This document shows positions 8,195-18,131 of a DNA stretch of 64,000 nucleotides, in pieces (position 1 is the stretch's first letter; every line of letters begins with the position of its first letter). Location of the stretch: the NCBI RefSeq assembly GCF_020171625.1, contig NZ_JAIUZY010000011.1, forward strand, positions 1 through 64,000, in the 5' to 3' direction. Origin of the DNA: Salipiger bermudensis. Its GTDB lineage: Bacteria > Pseudomonadota > Alphaproteobacteria > Rhodobacterales > Rhodobacteraceae. Below the pieces are notes generated by a model. That model did no database searches. It was not told the DNA's origin and saw only the letters and a program-made list of their open reading frames with translations. The position numbers were made by a program, and so were the translations under genes.

Positions 8195-9126
8195 CGGTGG
8201 GCCTCGGCCCGGGCGCGGATCGCCGCCAGCGTGACATGCCCCACGACGCGGCCCTCACGCTCGACCCGCAGTGCGTCCCGTCCACTCCACAGACAGGTCG
8301 AAAGCGCATCCCGCAGGCTGGTCTCCGCACCGATGGCCGGGCCGTCGACGGCACCCTCTTCGACGATCTCGGAGACCGGGACCAGCGACAGCATCTTCAG
8401 CGGTCGGTCGACGCCGCCCACCATCTCGGCCACGAACTCGGTGGCGGGCTTGGCGATGATCTCGGCGGGGGCCGCGTATTGCACCAGCTTGCCGGCATCC
8501 ATCACCGCGACCTTGTCGCCCAGCTGGATCGCCTCTTCCATGTCGTGGGTGACGATCAGGATGGTCGAGCCGAGAGCCTGCTGGATGCGCTTCAGATCCT
8601 CCTGCGCGCGGGTGCGGATGATCGGGTCGAGCGCCCCGAAGGGCTCGTCCATCAGGATCATGTCCGGGCGCGAGGCCAGCGCCCGCGCCACGCCCACGCG
8701 CTGCTGCTGCCCTCCGGACAGCTCGCCGGGATAGCGGTCGCGAAACGCGTCGGGCGGCATCGAGAACAGCTCGAGCAGCTCGTCGACGCGGGCGCGGATC
8801 TCGTCGCGGGGCCAGCCCAGCAGCCGCGGCACCGCGCCGATATTGCGCGCCACGCTATGATGCGGGAACAGCCCGTGGCCCTGGATGGCGTAGCCGATGC
8901 GCCGCCGCAGCGTCACCTTGGGGAGCCCGGTGGTGGGCTCGCCGTTGATCCGCACCTCGCCGGAGCTTGGCTCGACCAGCCGGTTGATCATCCGCAGCAG
9001 GGTCGTCTTGCCGGAGCCGGAGGTGCCGACGATGGCGGTGATCGTGCCGGTCTCGACAGTGAGCGAGACCGCGTCCACCGCCGGTGTGCCGTCGTAGACC
9101 TTGGTGATGGCGTCGATCTCGATCAT
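8191..9126 (-). CDS. yehX: Osmoprotectant ABC transporter ATP-binding protein, YehX/OpuA-type
   Basis: A 311-residue ABC ATPase with Walker A GTSGSGKTT (about 34-42), Q-loop YAIQGHGLFPH, signature LSGGQQQRVG, Walker B MILMDEPFGALD and H-loop LIVTHDMEEA. The C-terminal ~60 residues (DRPLKMLSLVPVSEIVEEGA...GRVVGHVTLAAIRARA) look like a reduced CBS-type regulatory region, as in quaternary-amine importers. The ATG overlaps the preceding permease stop (ATGA). It energises uptake together with the two permeases. Confidence 0.9.
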   Translation of the reverse strand: MIEIDAITKVYDGTPAVDAVSLTVETGTITAIVGTSGSGKTTLLRMINRLVEPSSGEVRINGEPTTGLPKVTLRRRIGYAIQGHGLFPHHSVARNIGAVPRLLGWPRDEIRARVDELLELFSMPPDAFRDRYPGELSGGQQQRVGVARALASRPDMILMDEPFGALDPIIRTRAQEDLKRIQQALGSTILIVTHDMEEAIQLGDKVAVMDAGKLVQYAAPAEIIAKPATEFVAEMVGGVDRPLKMLSLVPVSEIVEEGAVDGPAIGAETSLRDALSTCLWSGRDALRVEREGRVVGHVTLAAIRARAEAHR

Positions 9127-10292
9127 GGGTGGCTCTCCGGGGTCGGGCTGGTCAGGTCGACCAGAATGTCCATCACGATGGCGGCGATCAGCGCCAGCGC
9201 CACGGTCGGCAGGGCACCGAGCAGGATGAGGTCGGTGGCGGTCTGGTTGAGGCCCTGGAACACGAAGGTGCCGAAGCCGCCGCCGCCGATCAGCGCCGCG
9301 ATCACCGCAAGGCCGATGTTCTGCACCAGCACGATGCGCAGCCCGGCAAGGATCACCGGCAGCCCGAGCGGCAGTTCGACCTGCCACAGCCGCTGGCGCG
9401 AGGTCATGCCCATGCCGCGCGCCGCATCGCGGGCGGCGGGCGGCGTGCTGTCGAGCCCGGCGACGGTGTTGGCGACCACCGGCAGCAGCGAATAGAGCAC
9501 CAGCGCGAGGAAGGCCGGGGCGAACCCGATGCCCGCGATCCCGAACGCCGCGGCGCCGGGCACGCTGTCGCCGACCCAGCCGAGCAGAGGGATCATAATG
9601 CCGAACATCGCGAGCGAGGGGATGGTCTGAAGAAAGCTCAGCACCGGCAGCAGCGCGGCGCGCAGCCGGGTGTTGCGATGGCAGGCGATGCCGAGCGGAA
9701 AGCCGATCGCCGCGGCCACCGCGAGCGAGCCGAAGGCGAGGCCGAGATGGCGCCAGAAGGCGGTGGCGAAGGCGGCGCGCCGGCCATCGTACTCGCGAAA
9801 GATCGACAGCTGGGCCAGCGCATCGGATTGCAACACCATCGCCCCGGCCAGAAGTGCCAGGGCGAGCAGCCCGGCGCGCACCAGCGGGCCCGGCGACAGC
9901 GCCGAAAGCGCGTCGGCCATCAGCAGGCCGAGGATCACCAGCAGGTACCAGAAGCCCGGGGCGGGCGAGACCCGGGCATAGTCCCCGGCGCCTTCGAGCA
10001 GGGTTTGGGTGCCCTGCCCCAGCAGCCAGACCACCCCGGCAAGGCCGAGCGCCGCCCCGGCGAGCCTCAGCCAAGGCCGGCGCGGCAGGAGCCCGAGCAG
10101 CAGCGCCAGTGCCACGGTCGCGAGGCCACCGGCGACCGCGCCGGGCGCGGCGATCGTCCAGATGCCCACCCCCTCGCCCGCCACGATCCGGTTGGCGGCA
10201 ACGGTCATGAACGGCGCCAGCAGCGCCAGCGCCCCCAGCGCCGCGAAGAGCGCGCCGGGCGGCGAGACGGCAGTTAGGCGTCTGGCGGGCAC
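9123..10292 (-). CDS. yehY: Osmoprotectant ABC transporter permease with extended N-terminus, YehY-like
   Basis: A 389-residue permease. About 200 N-terminal residues hold several extra hydrophobic helices ahead of a standard BPD_transp_1 domain whose EAA loop reads DAARGMGMTSRQRLWQVELPLGLPVILAGLRI. This long plus short permease pairing, and this size, are characteristic of E. coli YehY/YehW. It starts with GTG 11 bp after the binding-protein gene and has no obvious ribosome-binding site, so coupling is probable. Confidence 0.85.
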   Translation of the reverse strand: MPARRLTAVSPPGALFAALGALALLAPFMTVAANRIVAGEGVGIWTIAAPGAVAGGLATVALALLLGLLPRRPWLRLAGAALGLAGVVWLLGQGTQTLLEGAGDYARVSPAPGFWYLLVILGLLMADALSALSPGPLVRAGLLALALLAGAMVLQSDALAQLSIFREYDGRRAAFATAFWRHLGLAFGSLAVAAAIGFPLGIACHRNTRLRAALLPVLSFLQTIPSLAMFGIMIPLLGWVGDSVPGAAAFGIAGIGFAPAFLALVLYSLLPVVANTVAGLDSTPPAARDAARGMGMTSRQRLWQVELPLGLPVILAGLRIVLVQNIGLAVIAALIGGGGFGTFVFQGLNQTATDLILLGALPTVALALIAAIVMDILVDLTSPTPESHP

Positions 10293-10303
10293 CGCGAGCG
10301 CGA

Positions 10304-11209
10304 TCAGTCGAGCACGCCGATGCTGGTCAGGTACTCGCGCGCCACCGCCTCGGCGGGTTCACCACCGACCTGGATGCGGCCATTGAGCTCCTGCAGGGTC
10401 GTCATGTCGAGCTCGGTGAAGATCGGGTTCAGCACATCGGCGATGGCCGGAAATTCCTCGAGCACCGCGTCGCGCACCACAGGGGCCGGCTCGTAGACCG
10501 GCTGCACGCCCTTGTCGTCCTCCATCACCACGAGACCCGCGGCGCCAACGCCGCCATCGGTGCCATAGGCCATCGCCGCGTTCACGCCCGAGGTGCCGCG
10601 CGCCGCAGCCTGGATCGTCGCCGCGGTGTCACCGCCCGACAGGATCACCGTCTGGTCGGGGGCCAGCTCGAAGCCGTAGGTCTCCTGCATCGCCGGGAGC
10701 ACCGCCGGGGAGGACACGAACTCGGTCGAGGCCGCGAGTTTCACCTCGCCGCCCTCCGCCACCCAAGCGCCGAAATCCGACATCGTCACCAGCCCGTTTT
10801 CCTCGGCCAACGGCCCGGTGAGGGCGATGGCCCAGGTGTTGTTCGCGGGAGCCGACTGCAGCCAGGTCAGATCGTTCTCGGTGTCGAGTTCGGCGGCGCG
10901 GGCATAGGCCTCTTCGGGGTTCTTCCAGACCTCGCTGTCGGCCTCGTTGAAGAAGTACGCCGCATTGCCGGTGTATTCCGGGTAGATGTCGATCTGCCCC
11001 GCGAGCAGCGCCTCGCGCACCACCTGGGTGCCGCCAAGCTGCAGCCGACGCTCCACCGGCAGCCCGGCATCCTCGAGCGCGAGCGCGATCATGTTGCCGA
11101 GCAGCCCGCCCTCGGTGTCGATCTTGGATGAGACGGTGATGTCGGCATGGGCAGCGGTGCCGAACGCGGAAGCCAGCGCAAGGGCGGCAGTAAGGACCTG
11201 GGATTTCAT
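10304..11209 (-). CDS. osmF: Glycine betaine/osmoprotectant-binding periplasmic protein, OsmF (YehZ)-like
   Basis: A 301-residue OpuAC-family binding protein with a signal peptide (cleavage about after AAHA, residue 22). The sequence ITVSSKIDTEGGLLGNMIALALEDAGLPVERR and the segment GQIDIYPEYTGNAAYFF are typical of OsmF/OpuCC proteins, which bind compact quaternary amines in an aromatic box. The gene order osmF-yehY-yehX-yehW is the same as in E. coli, where the system is a low-affinity, stress-induced betaine importer. Ligand specificity here is inferred. Confidence 0.88.
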   Translation of the reverse strand: MKSQVLTAALALASAFGTAAHADITVSSKIDTEGGLLGNMIALALEDAGLPVERRLQLGGTQVVREALLAGQIDIYPEYTGNAAYFFNEADSEVWKNPEEAYARAAELDTENDLTWLQSAPANNTWAIALTGPLAEENGLVTMSDFGAWVAEGGEVKLAASTEFVSSPAVLPAMQETYGFELAPDQTVILSGGDTAATIQAAARGTSGVNAAMAYGTDGGVGAAGLVVMEDDKGVQPVYEPAPVVRDAVLEEFPAIADVLNPIFTELDMTTLQELNGRIQVGGEPAEAVAREYLTSIGVLD

Positions 11210-11416
11210 GGCGGTCTGAGCTCCTCCGGGATGGGTGGCCGCGCCCGTTCAGGGCGTTTCCCTGTCGCACTTAGCGCGCGAGCGTCGTTCACCAAGGAGG
11301 AAAGCACGGGCATAGCGCATTTGTCGACCGGCAAGCGCCCCCGCCCTGCGCCGACCTGCGAAGGCCGGAAATCCGCCGCCGCGAGCGCGTGGCTCCCGGC
11401 GGCGGGGATGGCCCGG

Positions 11417-12412
11417 TCACGCCCCGATCTGCGAGATCATCCGCTCGAGCCGCTCCATCGCGCGCACCCCGTCGCCGATATCGGGCACGTCGCGGCTCTC
11501 GCCGCGCAGCACGGCGGCCACGTCGGCCAGCAGCGCCGCATAGCCCTTGTGATCCTCGTTGGCGGCGGCGGTGAAATTCGGCGTCCAGCTCAGCGTGTCG
11601 CAGGCCGGGTCAAGCACCGCCCCGGGATCGTCGGCCTTGAAGGGCGGGTCGCGGTAGAGCGCCACGTTGATGATGTTGTCGACATGGAGGCGGGCGTGAT
11701 CGCCCATGATGCGGATCTCCTCCATCGGCGTGCCGCGCGACTGCACCGTGCCCATGACGATGTTGCCAATCTTTCCGCTCTCGGTGGTGAAATTGAGGTG
11801 CAGCAAGAGCTTGCCCGGCTGCGGCGAGATCGAGCGCACCTGCATGTCGCCGAAATCCTCGCCTGCGAACCACGGGATCAGGTCCATGTAGTGCACGCAA
11901 TGATGCAGGTAGAAGCCGCTGTAGTCGGGCTCACCCTCGAAATAGGTCGGCGCGGTCATGTAGGCGCCGGTGATGCCGAGCACGTCGCCGAACTCGCCGC
12001 CCCTGAGCACGTTCATCGCCATCCGGTTGCCGGTGGAATAGCGCTTCATGAAGCCGACCATCACCGGCTTGCCGGCCTTCTCGGACGCCTGGGCGATCTC
12101 GAGCGCGCCGGCGGCAGTGGCGGCGGGCGGTTTCTCCATGAACACCGGCAGCCCGGCCTCGAGCGCGGCCAGCGTCGCCATGCGGTGCAGCTCTGGGCCC
12201 ACCGCCATGCCGATGGCATCAAGACCCGGCATCCTGATCATCTCGCGGAAATCGTCGTGCAGCGCGGTGACGCCGTATTCCGCCGCGGTCTTCTTCAGCG
12301 CCGCGCCGTCGCGGTCGCAGAGCGCCGCGATGCGGATGTCGTTGCGCCCGAGCTGCGGCAGCAGCATCTGCCGCGCGTGGCGCCCGCAGCCGATCCAGCC
12401 GATATTGATCAT
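11417..12412 (-). CDS. Gfo/Idh/MocA-family sugar oxidoreductase
   Basis: A 331-residue protein with the N-terminal Rossmann motif [16 protein letters not shown] and the signature [10 protein letters not shown]. The second domain contains [17 protein letters not shown], where the histidines occupy the usual catalytic region. It is the last gene of the sugar ABC operon, and its ATG overlaps the isomerase stop (ATGA). Together with the TIM-barrel isomerase it probably oxidises or epimerises the imported sugar in the cytosol. The exact substrate is not readable from sequence. Confidence 0.85.
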   Translation of the reverse strand: MINIGWIGCGRHARQMLLPQLGRNDIRIAALCDRDGAALKKTAAEYGVTALHDDFREMIRMPGLDAIGMAVGPELHRMATLAALEAGLPVFMEKPPAATAAGALEIAQASEKAGKPVMVGFMKRYSTGNRMAMNVLRGGEFGDVLGITGAYMTAPTYFEGEPDYSGFYLHHCVHYMDLIPWFAGEDFGDMQVRSISPQPGKLLLHLNFTTESGKIGNIVMGTVQSRGTPMEEIRIMGDHARLHVDNIINVALYRDPPFKADDPGAVLDPACDTLSWTPNFTAAANEDHKGYAALLADVAAVLRGESRDVPDIGDGVRAMERLERMISQIGA

Positions 12413-13296
12413 TGGTCCACCTCCGCCAGCGCCAGCGCGTTGCGGATGACACCAAGTCCGGCCATCAGCTTGTCGCTCTCGTCCTCGCGCGGGGCGCGCC
12501 AGTGCGCGATGGGCAATGCGACGCGGTCGTCGGCGCGGCGGAACGGCTCGAGCGAGATCGGCCCGGTGTAATTCACCTGCGCCAGCGCGCGCATCACCGC
12601 GGTCCAGTCGATATGGCCGGTGCCGGGGTGGCCGCGATGGTTCTCGTTGGCCTGAAAGTGCACGATCCGATCGCCCGCCATGCGGATCGCATCGGGGATC
12701 GAGCGTTCTTCCATGTTCATGTGGAAGGTGTCGAGCATCAGCTTGAAGGCGGGATTGTCGACCGCGTCGACCACCTCGCAGGCCTGCCGCGTGGTTGACA
12801 GGATGTCGGTCTCGAAGCGGTTCAGCGCCTCGACCGCGAAGGTCACGCCGGCGGCCTCGGCCTGCGGCGCGATGGTCTGGAAGGCCGAGATCGTGCGCTC
12901 GGCGCGGGCGGCGATCTCGTCGTCGCTGCGCGGCACAGGGGGGCGCCCGGCAAACACCATCGGCTCGCCGTAGAGCGGCCCGCCGACCACGCCGCCGCCA
13001 AGCTCGCCCGCCACGTCGATGCAAAGCTTGAGGTAGTCCATCCCGCCCTGCCGATTGGCGGCATCCTCCGAGGCGACGGAGCGCTGAGGGTTCACCCGTG
13101 CCGCCAGCACGGTGAAGATGCCGGCGTCCTCTGCGGCCTTCTTCACGTCGGCGATGGAGAGCTCGTCCTCGGGCTCTGGCACCAGAAGCTCGACGAAGTC
13201 GAAGCCGAGATCGGCGGCCTTCTGGAAGTAATGCAGATCCTTGCCGGTAAACGGCCGGATGAACTGCATGGAGATGATGCCGATGGGGTTTTTCAC
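12409..13296 (-). CDS. Xylose-isomerase-like TIM-barrel sugar isomerase/epimerase
   Basis: A 295-residue AP_endonuc_2-type TIM barrel. [14 protein letters not shown] supplies a metal-ligand Glu, and [13 protein letters not shown] supplies the Asp/His pair. [19 protein letters not shown] and ISLEPFR supply later ligands, as in D-tagatose 3-epimerase and its relatives. Such enzymes epimerise or isomerise free ketoses using Mn/Mg. The GTG at 13296 follows AAGGAC by 7 bp. It overlaps the downstream oxidoreductase and follows the permease by 17 bp. Confidence 0.85.
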   Translation of the reverse strand: MKNPIGIISMQFIRPFTGKDLHYFQKAADLGFDFVELLVPEPEDELSIADVKKAAEDAGIFTVLAARVNPQRSVASEDAANRQGGMDYLKLCIDVAGELGGGVVGGPLYGEPMVFAGRPPVPRSDDEIAARAERTISAFQTIAPQAEAAGVTFAVEALNRFETDILSTTRQACEVVDAVDNPAFKLMLDTFHMNMEERSIPDAIRMAGDRIVHFQANENHRGHPGTGHIDWTAVMRALAQVNYTGPISLEPFRRADDRVALPIAHWRAPREDESDKLMAGLGVIRNALALAEVDQ

Positions 13297-13313
13297 GTTT
13301 CTTGTCCTTTCCG

Positions 13314-14147
13314 TCAGCCCTTGACCGCGCCCTGCGTGAGGCCGGAGATCAGGCGTTTCTGCACCAGCAGGAAGAGCACGGTGGCGGGGAGAGCGCCGAC
13401 GATGCCGCCAGCGGTGAGCAGGCCCCATTGCACCTCGTATTCGCCGATCAGCGTCTGCACGGCGACAGTGATGGTGCGCACGTTGCGCCCGCCGAGCGTG
13501 AGGGCATAGAGATACTCGTTCCACGAGGTGATGAAGATGTAGATGCCGGTGGCGATGATGCCGGGCAGGCACAGCGGCAGCACCACGCGGCGCAGCGCCT
13601 GCATCCGGGTGCAGCCGTCGGTCATCGCCGCCTCGTCGAGCGAGCGCGGGATGCCGTTCATGTAGCTGACCATCATCCAGATCGAGAACGGGATCGCCAC
13701 GGTCGAGTTCGCGATGATCAGCGCGATATGGGTGTCGAGCAGCCCCAGCACCCGCATCAGCACGAAGAGCGGCAGGATGAGCAGCACCAGCGGGAACATG
13801 TTGATGAGCAGGAACTGCAGCATCAGGATGCGCTTGCCCCTGAAGTTGAAGCGCGAGAACGCGTAGGCCGCGGTGACGCTGAGCGAGAGTCCGACGATCA
13901 CCGTCCCGCCTGCGACGATGAAGCTGTCGAGCAGGTTCTCGGCAAAGCCCACGGTGCGGAACAGGCGAATGTAGTTCTCGATCGTGGCATTGAGCAGCGA
14001 CGGCCCTTCGGTGAAGAGCGTGCTCTGGTCGCTGATCGAGGTGATGAACATCCACACATACGGCCCGAGCGTGAAGACAAGGATCGCCAGCATCGGCAGA
14101 TCGACCGTCAGGATGCGCTTGGTGGTCGAGGGTCTGTGCAGGGCCAT
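13314..14147 (-). CDS. Carbohydrate ABC transporter permease (MalG-type)
   Basis: A 277-residue CUT1-family inner-membrane permease with six hydrophobic segments. The EAA loop [27 protein letters not shown] and the N-terminal [13 protein letters not shown] segment are typical of MalG/LacG/UgpE proteins. Its ATG shares one base with the TGA of the first permease (TGATG), giving tight coupling. Confidence 0.9.
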   Translation of the reverse strand: MALHRPSTTKRILTVDLPMLAILVFTLGPYVWMFITSISDQSTLFTEGPSLLNATIENYIRLFRTVGFAENLLDSFIVAGGTVIVGLSLSVTAAYAFSRFNFRGKRILMLQFLLINMFPLVLLILPLFVLMRVLGLLDTHIALIIANSTVAIPFSIWMMVSYMNGIPRSLDEAAMTDGCTRMQALRRVVLPLCLPGIIATGIYIFITSWNEYLYALTLGGRNVRTITVAVQTLIGEYEVQWGLLTAGGIVGALPATVLFLLVQKRLISGLTQGAVKG

Positions 14148-15070
14148 CAGGACACCGCCTTTCCGGTGCGCTTGAGGTAGAACACCACGACCACCATCAG
14201 CAGCAGGGTAAAGAGCACCGCGATGGCCGAGCCATAGCCGAAATCGAGATTGGTGCGCGCCTTGATAAAGGCATAGAGCGGCAGGGTGTGGCTGGCGTAG
14301 CCGGGGCCGCCGCCGGTCATCACGAAGATCACGTCGAAGCTGTTGGCGACCCAGATCATCCGCAGCAGCACAGCGGTCATCATCACGCCCGAGATGCCGG
14401 GCAGCGTGATGTGCCAGAACTGCCGCCAGGCCGAGGCGCCGTCGATCGAGGCGGCCTCGTAGTAGCTTTGCGGGATCGACTGGAGACCTGCGAGGATCAT
14501 CACCGCGAAGAACGGGAAGCCCTGCCACGTCAGCGTGAGGATGATCGAGGCCAGCGCGGTGTCGGGATCAGCCAGCCACGGGATCGCCTGCTGGATCAGG
14601 CCCATGCGCAGCAGGAACTCGTTGGCGATGCCGTAATTGCTGTCATAGATCCACACCCACATCAGCGCGATCACCACCGAAGGAAGCGCCCACGGGATGA
14701 TGATCAGCGCACGCGCCACCGGACGCCACGGAAACTCCTGGTTGAGCAGCAGCGCGGTCACGAGACCAAGCAGAAGCTGCGCCGGGATCGTCGTGCACAT
14801 CCAGATGATCGTATGTTTGAGCGAGATCCAGAACACCTCGTCACCGAGCGCCGCCTTGAAGTTGTCGAGCCCGACCCAGGTGAAGTCGTCGGGCCGGAAG
14901 AGCACGTAGTCGTGCAGGCTCATCCACGCGGTCTGCAGCATCGGCAAGAACACGATGGCGAGGGTGACGAGCACCGCCGGCGTGAGCATCGCGTAGGGCA
15001 GCACCTGACGGCCCAGCGAGGCGCGGTGCTTGGGTGTCTCGGAGACATCGGTCATGGTCGCGTCCGTCAT
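14147..15070 (-). CDS. Carbohydrate ABC transporter permease (MalF-type)
   Basis: A 307-residue CUT1-family permease with about six transmembrane helices. The EAA loop is [24 protein letters not shown], followed by the conserved [23 protein letters not shown] segment of MalF/LacF/UgpA-like subunits. It pairs with the next permease and the upstream binding protein. Two ATG codons six codons apart are possible starts; the first is given. Confidence 0.9.
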   Translation of the reverse strand: MTDATMTDVSETPKHRASLGRQVLPYAMLTPAVLVTLAIVFLPMLQTAWMSLHDYVLFRPDDFTWVGLDNFKAALGDEVFWISLKHTIIWMCTTIPAQLLLGLVTALLLNQEFPWRPVARALIIIPWALPSVVIALMWVWIYDSNYGIANEFLLRMGLIQQAIPWLADPDTALASIILTLTWQGFPFFAVMILAGLQSIPQSYYEAASIDGASAWRQFWHITLPGISGVMMTAVLLRMIWVANSFDVIFVMTGGGPGYASHTLPLYAFIKARTNLDFGYGSAIAVLFTLLLMVVVVFYLKRTGKAVS

Positions 15071-15108
15071 GGGGGCACGGGGCTTTCGGCTTGGAGAGCG
15101 GGGGGGTG

Positions 15109-15135
15109 TCCGGGCGCCGCACAGGGGCGCCCGGA
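15109..15135 (-). promoter_or_regulatory. Intercistronic hairpin between the binding-protein and permease genes
   Basis: A perfect 10-bp inverted repeat (TCCGGGCGCC ... GGCGCCCGGA, 7-nt loop) lies 15 bp after the binding-protein stop. There is no U-tract. It is more likely an RNA-stabilising or attenuating hairpin that raises binding-protein levels over permeases, as is common in sugar ABC operons. Confidence 0.5.
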
Positions 15136-15149
15136 TCGTGGCAGAGCGC

Positions 15150-16364
15150 TTACTCGGCGAAGAGCTCTTCGATCTTGGCGTTCATCTCGGCCGGCTCGAT
15201 ATCGCCGGTGAGCACGCGCTGCATGTTGGTGGGCCACACGGTGTTGACGAAATCCGCCGTGGCCGAGCTGTTGGGCAGCATCTCGGCGAAGGGCAGGCTG
15301 TCGACGGTCGCCTGCACGAAGCGCTGCGGGTGCAGCGTCCAGCCTTCGCTGTCGGCCTTGACCACGGGCAGCTGGCCGGTGGCCTCGTTGAACATCGTGT
15401 TGTTGCCTTCCGAAGACAGGAAGGTGATCCACTTCCACGCCGCTTCCGGATCCTCGGCCGAGGACAGCACCGCGGTGCTCTCATCCCCGAAGGCCGTCCA
15501 GCGGCCACCGCCGCATTCGGGCACCGGCGCCGCCGAGACCTTGTCTCCAAGCGCCTCGACCATGCCGTTGGCCGAGCCGATATGGTGGATGGTCATCGCG
15601 GTCTTGCCGGCCTTGAAGGCGCCGATGATCTCCTGGAAGCCGTCATTCGGCGCTGAGGGCGGGAACACGCCGTCTTCCTGGAAGAGATCCGCCACGAACT
15701 GCGTGCCGGCGACGCCCGCCTCCGAGGTCAGCCCTTCGGTCAGGCTCACGCCCTCGGCGCCGAGCGTGAAGCTCGCCCAGTGGTCATGCCCGCCCTTGGC
15801 GCCGCGGAAGCCGAAGCCGTACACATCGGTCTGCCCGTCGCCATCGGTGTCGCGGGTCAGCGCCTTGGCGGTCTCGCGGAATTCCTCGCAGGTGGTGGGC
15901 ACCGAGAGGCCCAGCTCCTCGAACATGTCGGTGCGGTAATAAAGATACAGCACCACGTATTGCACCGGCAGGTAATACTGCTGGCCATCCGGCCCCCGGG
16001 TCAGCTTGATCAGGTTGTCCTGCAGCCCGTCGGCGCCGTCCCACTCCGCCAGCCAGTCATCGATCGGCGCCAGCGCGCCCATCTCCACAAGGCGGGGCTG
16101 GGCGAACATCTTGACCATCGCCGCGTCGGGCGCGTTGCCGCCGATCACCGCGGTGTAGAGCTGGTCATAATAGCTGTTCCACGGGATGTTCTCGGCCTCG
16201 ACGGTGATGTCGGGGTTGGCCTCCTCGAAGGCGGCGACAAGCGCGTCCATCGGGTTGTCGGCGTTGTCGAAATGGTACCAGAAGCGCACCGTGCTGTCGG
16301 CGTTCGCCATGCCCGCGCAAAGCGCCAGCGTCGAGGCGATGCCTGTCAATGTCTTGAATTTCAT
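15150..16364 (-). CDS. Extracellular solute-binding protein, sugar ABC transporter (family 1)
   Basis: A 404-residue SBP_bac_1 protein with a signal peptide (cleavage about after GMANA, residue 22). It has typical family features: VRFWYHFDNADNPMDALVAAFEEANPDITVE, the GGNAPDAAMV loop, and an AWKWITFL segment near the C-terminus. It delivers a mono- or oligosaccharide to the two CUT1 permeases encoded downstream. The divergent UgpC/MsmK-type ATPase at 18132 is the probable energy-coupling subunit. GGGAGG stands 6 bp before the ATG. Confidence 0.9.
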   Translation of the reverse strand: MKFKTLTGIASTLALCAGMANADSTVRFWYHFDNADNPMDALVAAFEEANPDITVEAENIPWNSYYDQLYTAVIGGNAPDAAMVKMFAQPRLVEMGALAPIDDWLAEWDGADGLQDNLIKLTRGPDGQQYYLPVQYVVLYLYYRTDMFEELGLSVPTTCEEFRETAKALTRDTDGDGQTDVYGFGFRGAKGGHDHWASFTLGAEGVSLTEGLTSEAGVAGTQFVADLFQEDGVFPPSAPNDGFQEIIGAFKAGKTAMTIHHIGSANGMVEALGDKVSAAPVPECGGGRWTAFGDESTAVLSSAEDPEAAWKWITFLSSEGNNTMFNEATGQLPVVKADSEGWTLHPQRFVQATVDSLPFAEMLPNSSATADFVNTVWPTNMQRVLTGDIEPAEMNAKIEELFAE

Positions 16365-16388
16365 AACGTCCTCCCTGTGTTTCCACCC

Positions 16389-17300
16389 CTACGGAGCGGC
16401 CATCCTGCGAAAGGCCCCGCCCGCCCGCGTGAACGCGTCACGCGCCTCCGGCAGGACAGAGCCCATCTGCATGAATCCGTGTACGACACCCTCGAACAGA
16501 TCGTAGGCATCGTCGCGGCCAAGCCCGCGAAGCCGGGCGACCAGCGCCTCGGTGTCCGACAGCAGCGGGTCGAGCTCGGCGGCGTTCAAATAGAGCGCTG
16601 GCAGCGCGGCGAGCTGCGCGTCGCTGGCAGTCAAAGGCGCCACCGTGGGACCGCTGCGCTTGCTCTCGGGCGCGTACCAGTCCCAGTAGCGCATCATCTT
16701 GGCGCGTGTCAGGCCGGGTCCGTCGGCGTTGCGGACATAACTCTCGCTGTCGAAATCCGCGCCGTAAACGCCATAGAACAGCAGCGCCGAGGCCGGCATC
16801 TCGGCGCCCTCGTCGATCAGGTGGAGCATGGCAGCAAGCGCGAGGTTCGCCCCGGCACTGTCGCCGGCGATGCTCCAGCGCCGGCCCGGGTCACGGGCGC
16901 GCCAGGAGCGCAGAACGTCGGACAGGCCGGCCGGATAAGGGTGCTCGGGCGCGAGGCGATAATCCACCGTCAGCACCGGGCAGCCGCAGGCGTCGGCGAT
17001 GCGGCGCGACGCCCCCTCGTGGGTCATCGGCGAGCACAAGGCCCAGCCACCGCCATGCACGTGCAGGATCGCCTCGGTGCCGGTGTCGTTCTCCGGCGCC
17101 ACCCAGCGGGCCGGCATCCCGGCGCACATCATTGTACGCGCCTCGGCCATCTCGGGCAGATCGGCATTCCATCGCTGGTTGGTCAGTTCGGCCAGCGCGC
17201 GGGCGTGTTGCGGCGGCATGAGCGTGGGATCGCAGAGCCCGGCATCTTCCTGGGCCAGCCGCTCCAGCACGGCGCGCATGTTGGCGGTGGGCACACTCAT
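16389..17300 (-). CDS. Alpha/beta hydrolase, hormone-sensitive-lipase (HSL) family esterase
   Basis: A 303-residue alpha/beta hydrolase-3 protein. The oxyanion motif is HGGGW (82-86), the nucleophile elbow GDSAGAN (Ser148), the acid is probably Asp244 in AELDPLLSD, and the base is His274 in VVHGFMQ. The full triad is therefore visible. No signal peptide, so it should be cytosolic. Its start overlaps the GntR gene (ATGA), and it precedes the sugar importer by 24 bp. An esterase that deacylates an imported acylated sugar or lactone is a reasonable inference. Confidence 0.85.
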   Translation of the reverse strand: MSVPTANMRAVLERLAQEDAGLCDPTLMPPQHARALAELTNQRWNADLPEMAEARTMMCAGMPARWVAPENDTGTEAILHVHGGGWALCSPMTHEGASRRIADACGCPVLTVDYRLAPEHPYPAGLSDVLRSWRARDPGRRWSIAGDSAGANLALAAMLHLIDEGAEMPASALLFYGVYGADFDSESYVRNADGPGLTRAKMMRYWDWYAPESKRSGPTVAPLTASDAQLAALPALYLNAAELDPLLSDTEALVARLRGLGRDDAYDLFEGVVHGFMQMGSVLPEARDAFTRAGGAFRRMAAP

Positions 17301-17998
17301 GCACTTTCTCCGGTGTCGCTGAGGTCGGGTCCGAAATCGACGATCGTGGCGATGTGGTGTGAGAGCAGCTCGCGCAGCGCCTCGACATCGCGGCGCGCCA
17401 GCGCCTCGAGGATCGGCACGTGGCGCTCGGCGGTGGCCTCCAGCTCGCGGTTGGGCTGGGCGTTGAGGATCTTGAAGCGGTGGTTGTGGATCAGGCAACG
17501 GGTCAGGATCGGCGCCACCAGCGGCAGCTCCGCAGACTCGAACAAACGCCGGTGAAAGGCGCGGTCGAAGACCGAGAGCCGGTATTCGTCCCCGTCCCGC
17601 GCGGCGTTGCGCATGGCGTTGAGGAGGTCGTGCAGATCCCTTTCGAGCACCGCGTCGGCGCGGGCCACCACGCGGTCGAGATAGGCGCATTCGACCTCGC
17701 GGCGCACATGCAGCAGCGCGCGGGCGTCGTCGGCCTCGCAGGGCGCGACGGTGGTGCCGCGATTGGGCAGGCGATGCACCAGACCCTCCTCGCTGAGCCG
17801 CATCAAGGCCTCGCGCACGGTGCCCTGACTGCATCCGAAGCGCTGCGCGAGGTCCATCTCGGTCAGCGCCTGTTCGGGCGTGAGCGTTCCCAGCACGATC
17901 TCTTTCTCCAGCGCCTCGAACAGCGCATGGCTGCGCTTGCTCGTGCGGCGTGGCGTGACATCGCTCACGGTCATGCTGGTGAAACTCTCCACGGCCAT
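17297..17998 (-). CDS. GntR-family transcriptional regulator (FadR/FCD subgroup)
   Basis: A 233-residue regulator. The N-terminal winged helix is at about 20-85 (LFEALEKEIVLGTLTPEQALTEMDLAQRFGCSQGTVREALMRLSEEGLVHRLPNRGTTV). A helical FCD effector domain follows with the metal-site-like pattern DRAFHRRLFE ... ERHVPILEALARRD ... SHHIATIV. It heads the esterase/sugar ABC operon. A palindromic AT-rich site at 18055-18090, between it and the ATPase gene, is a likely operator, so it probably represses both directions until the sugar or an intermediate binds. Confidence 0.9.
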   Translation of the reverse strand: MAVESFTSMTVSDVTPRRTSKRSHALFEALEKEIVLGTLTPEQALTEMDLAQRFGCSQGTVREALMRLSEEGLVHRLPNRGTTVAPCEADDARALLHVRREVECAYLDRVVARADAVLERDLHDLLNAMRNAARDGDEYRLSVFDRAFHRRLFESAELPLVAPILTRCLIHNHRFKILNAQPNRELEATAERHVPILEALARRDVEALRELLSHHIATIVDFGPDLSDTGESA

Positions 17999-18054
17999 TC
18001 TGCGCCGGTCCTCCTGCCGTTGGGCGGTGCCTCTCGGCTTTGCCCTTGTCGTTC

Positions 18055-18090
18055 ATTATCAATATCGATAACATCATAGATATCGATAAT
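18055..18090. promoter_or_regulatory. Putative GntR operator (inverted repeat)
   Basis: The arms ATTATCAATATC (18055-18066) and GATATCGATAAT (18079-18090) are inverted repeats with one mismatch around a 12-bp spacer. Each half also contains the small palindrome ATCGAT. The AT-rich block contrasts sharply with its GC-rich surroundings and lies between divergent gntR and the ATPase gene. Confidence 0.55.
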
Positions 18091-18131
18091 GCAACCCTGC
18101 AATTCCGGGGCGGCAGGTCAGGGAGGACCAC

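Noticed and set aside
18055-18090. Intrinsic terminator for the gntR region
   Set aside because: The palindrome is AT-rich, lies between divergent starts and lacks a U-tract, so an operator is the better reading.
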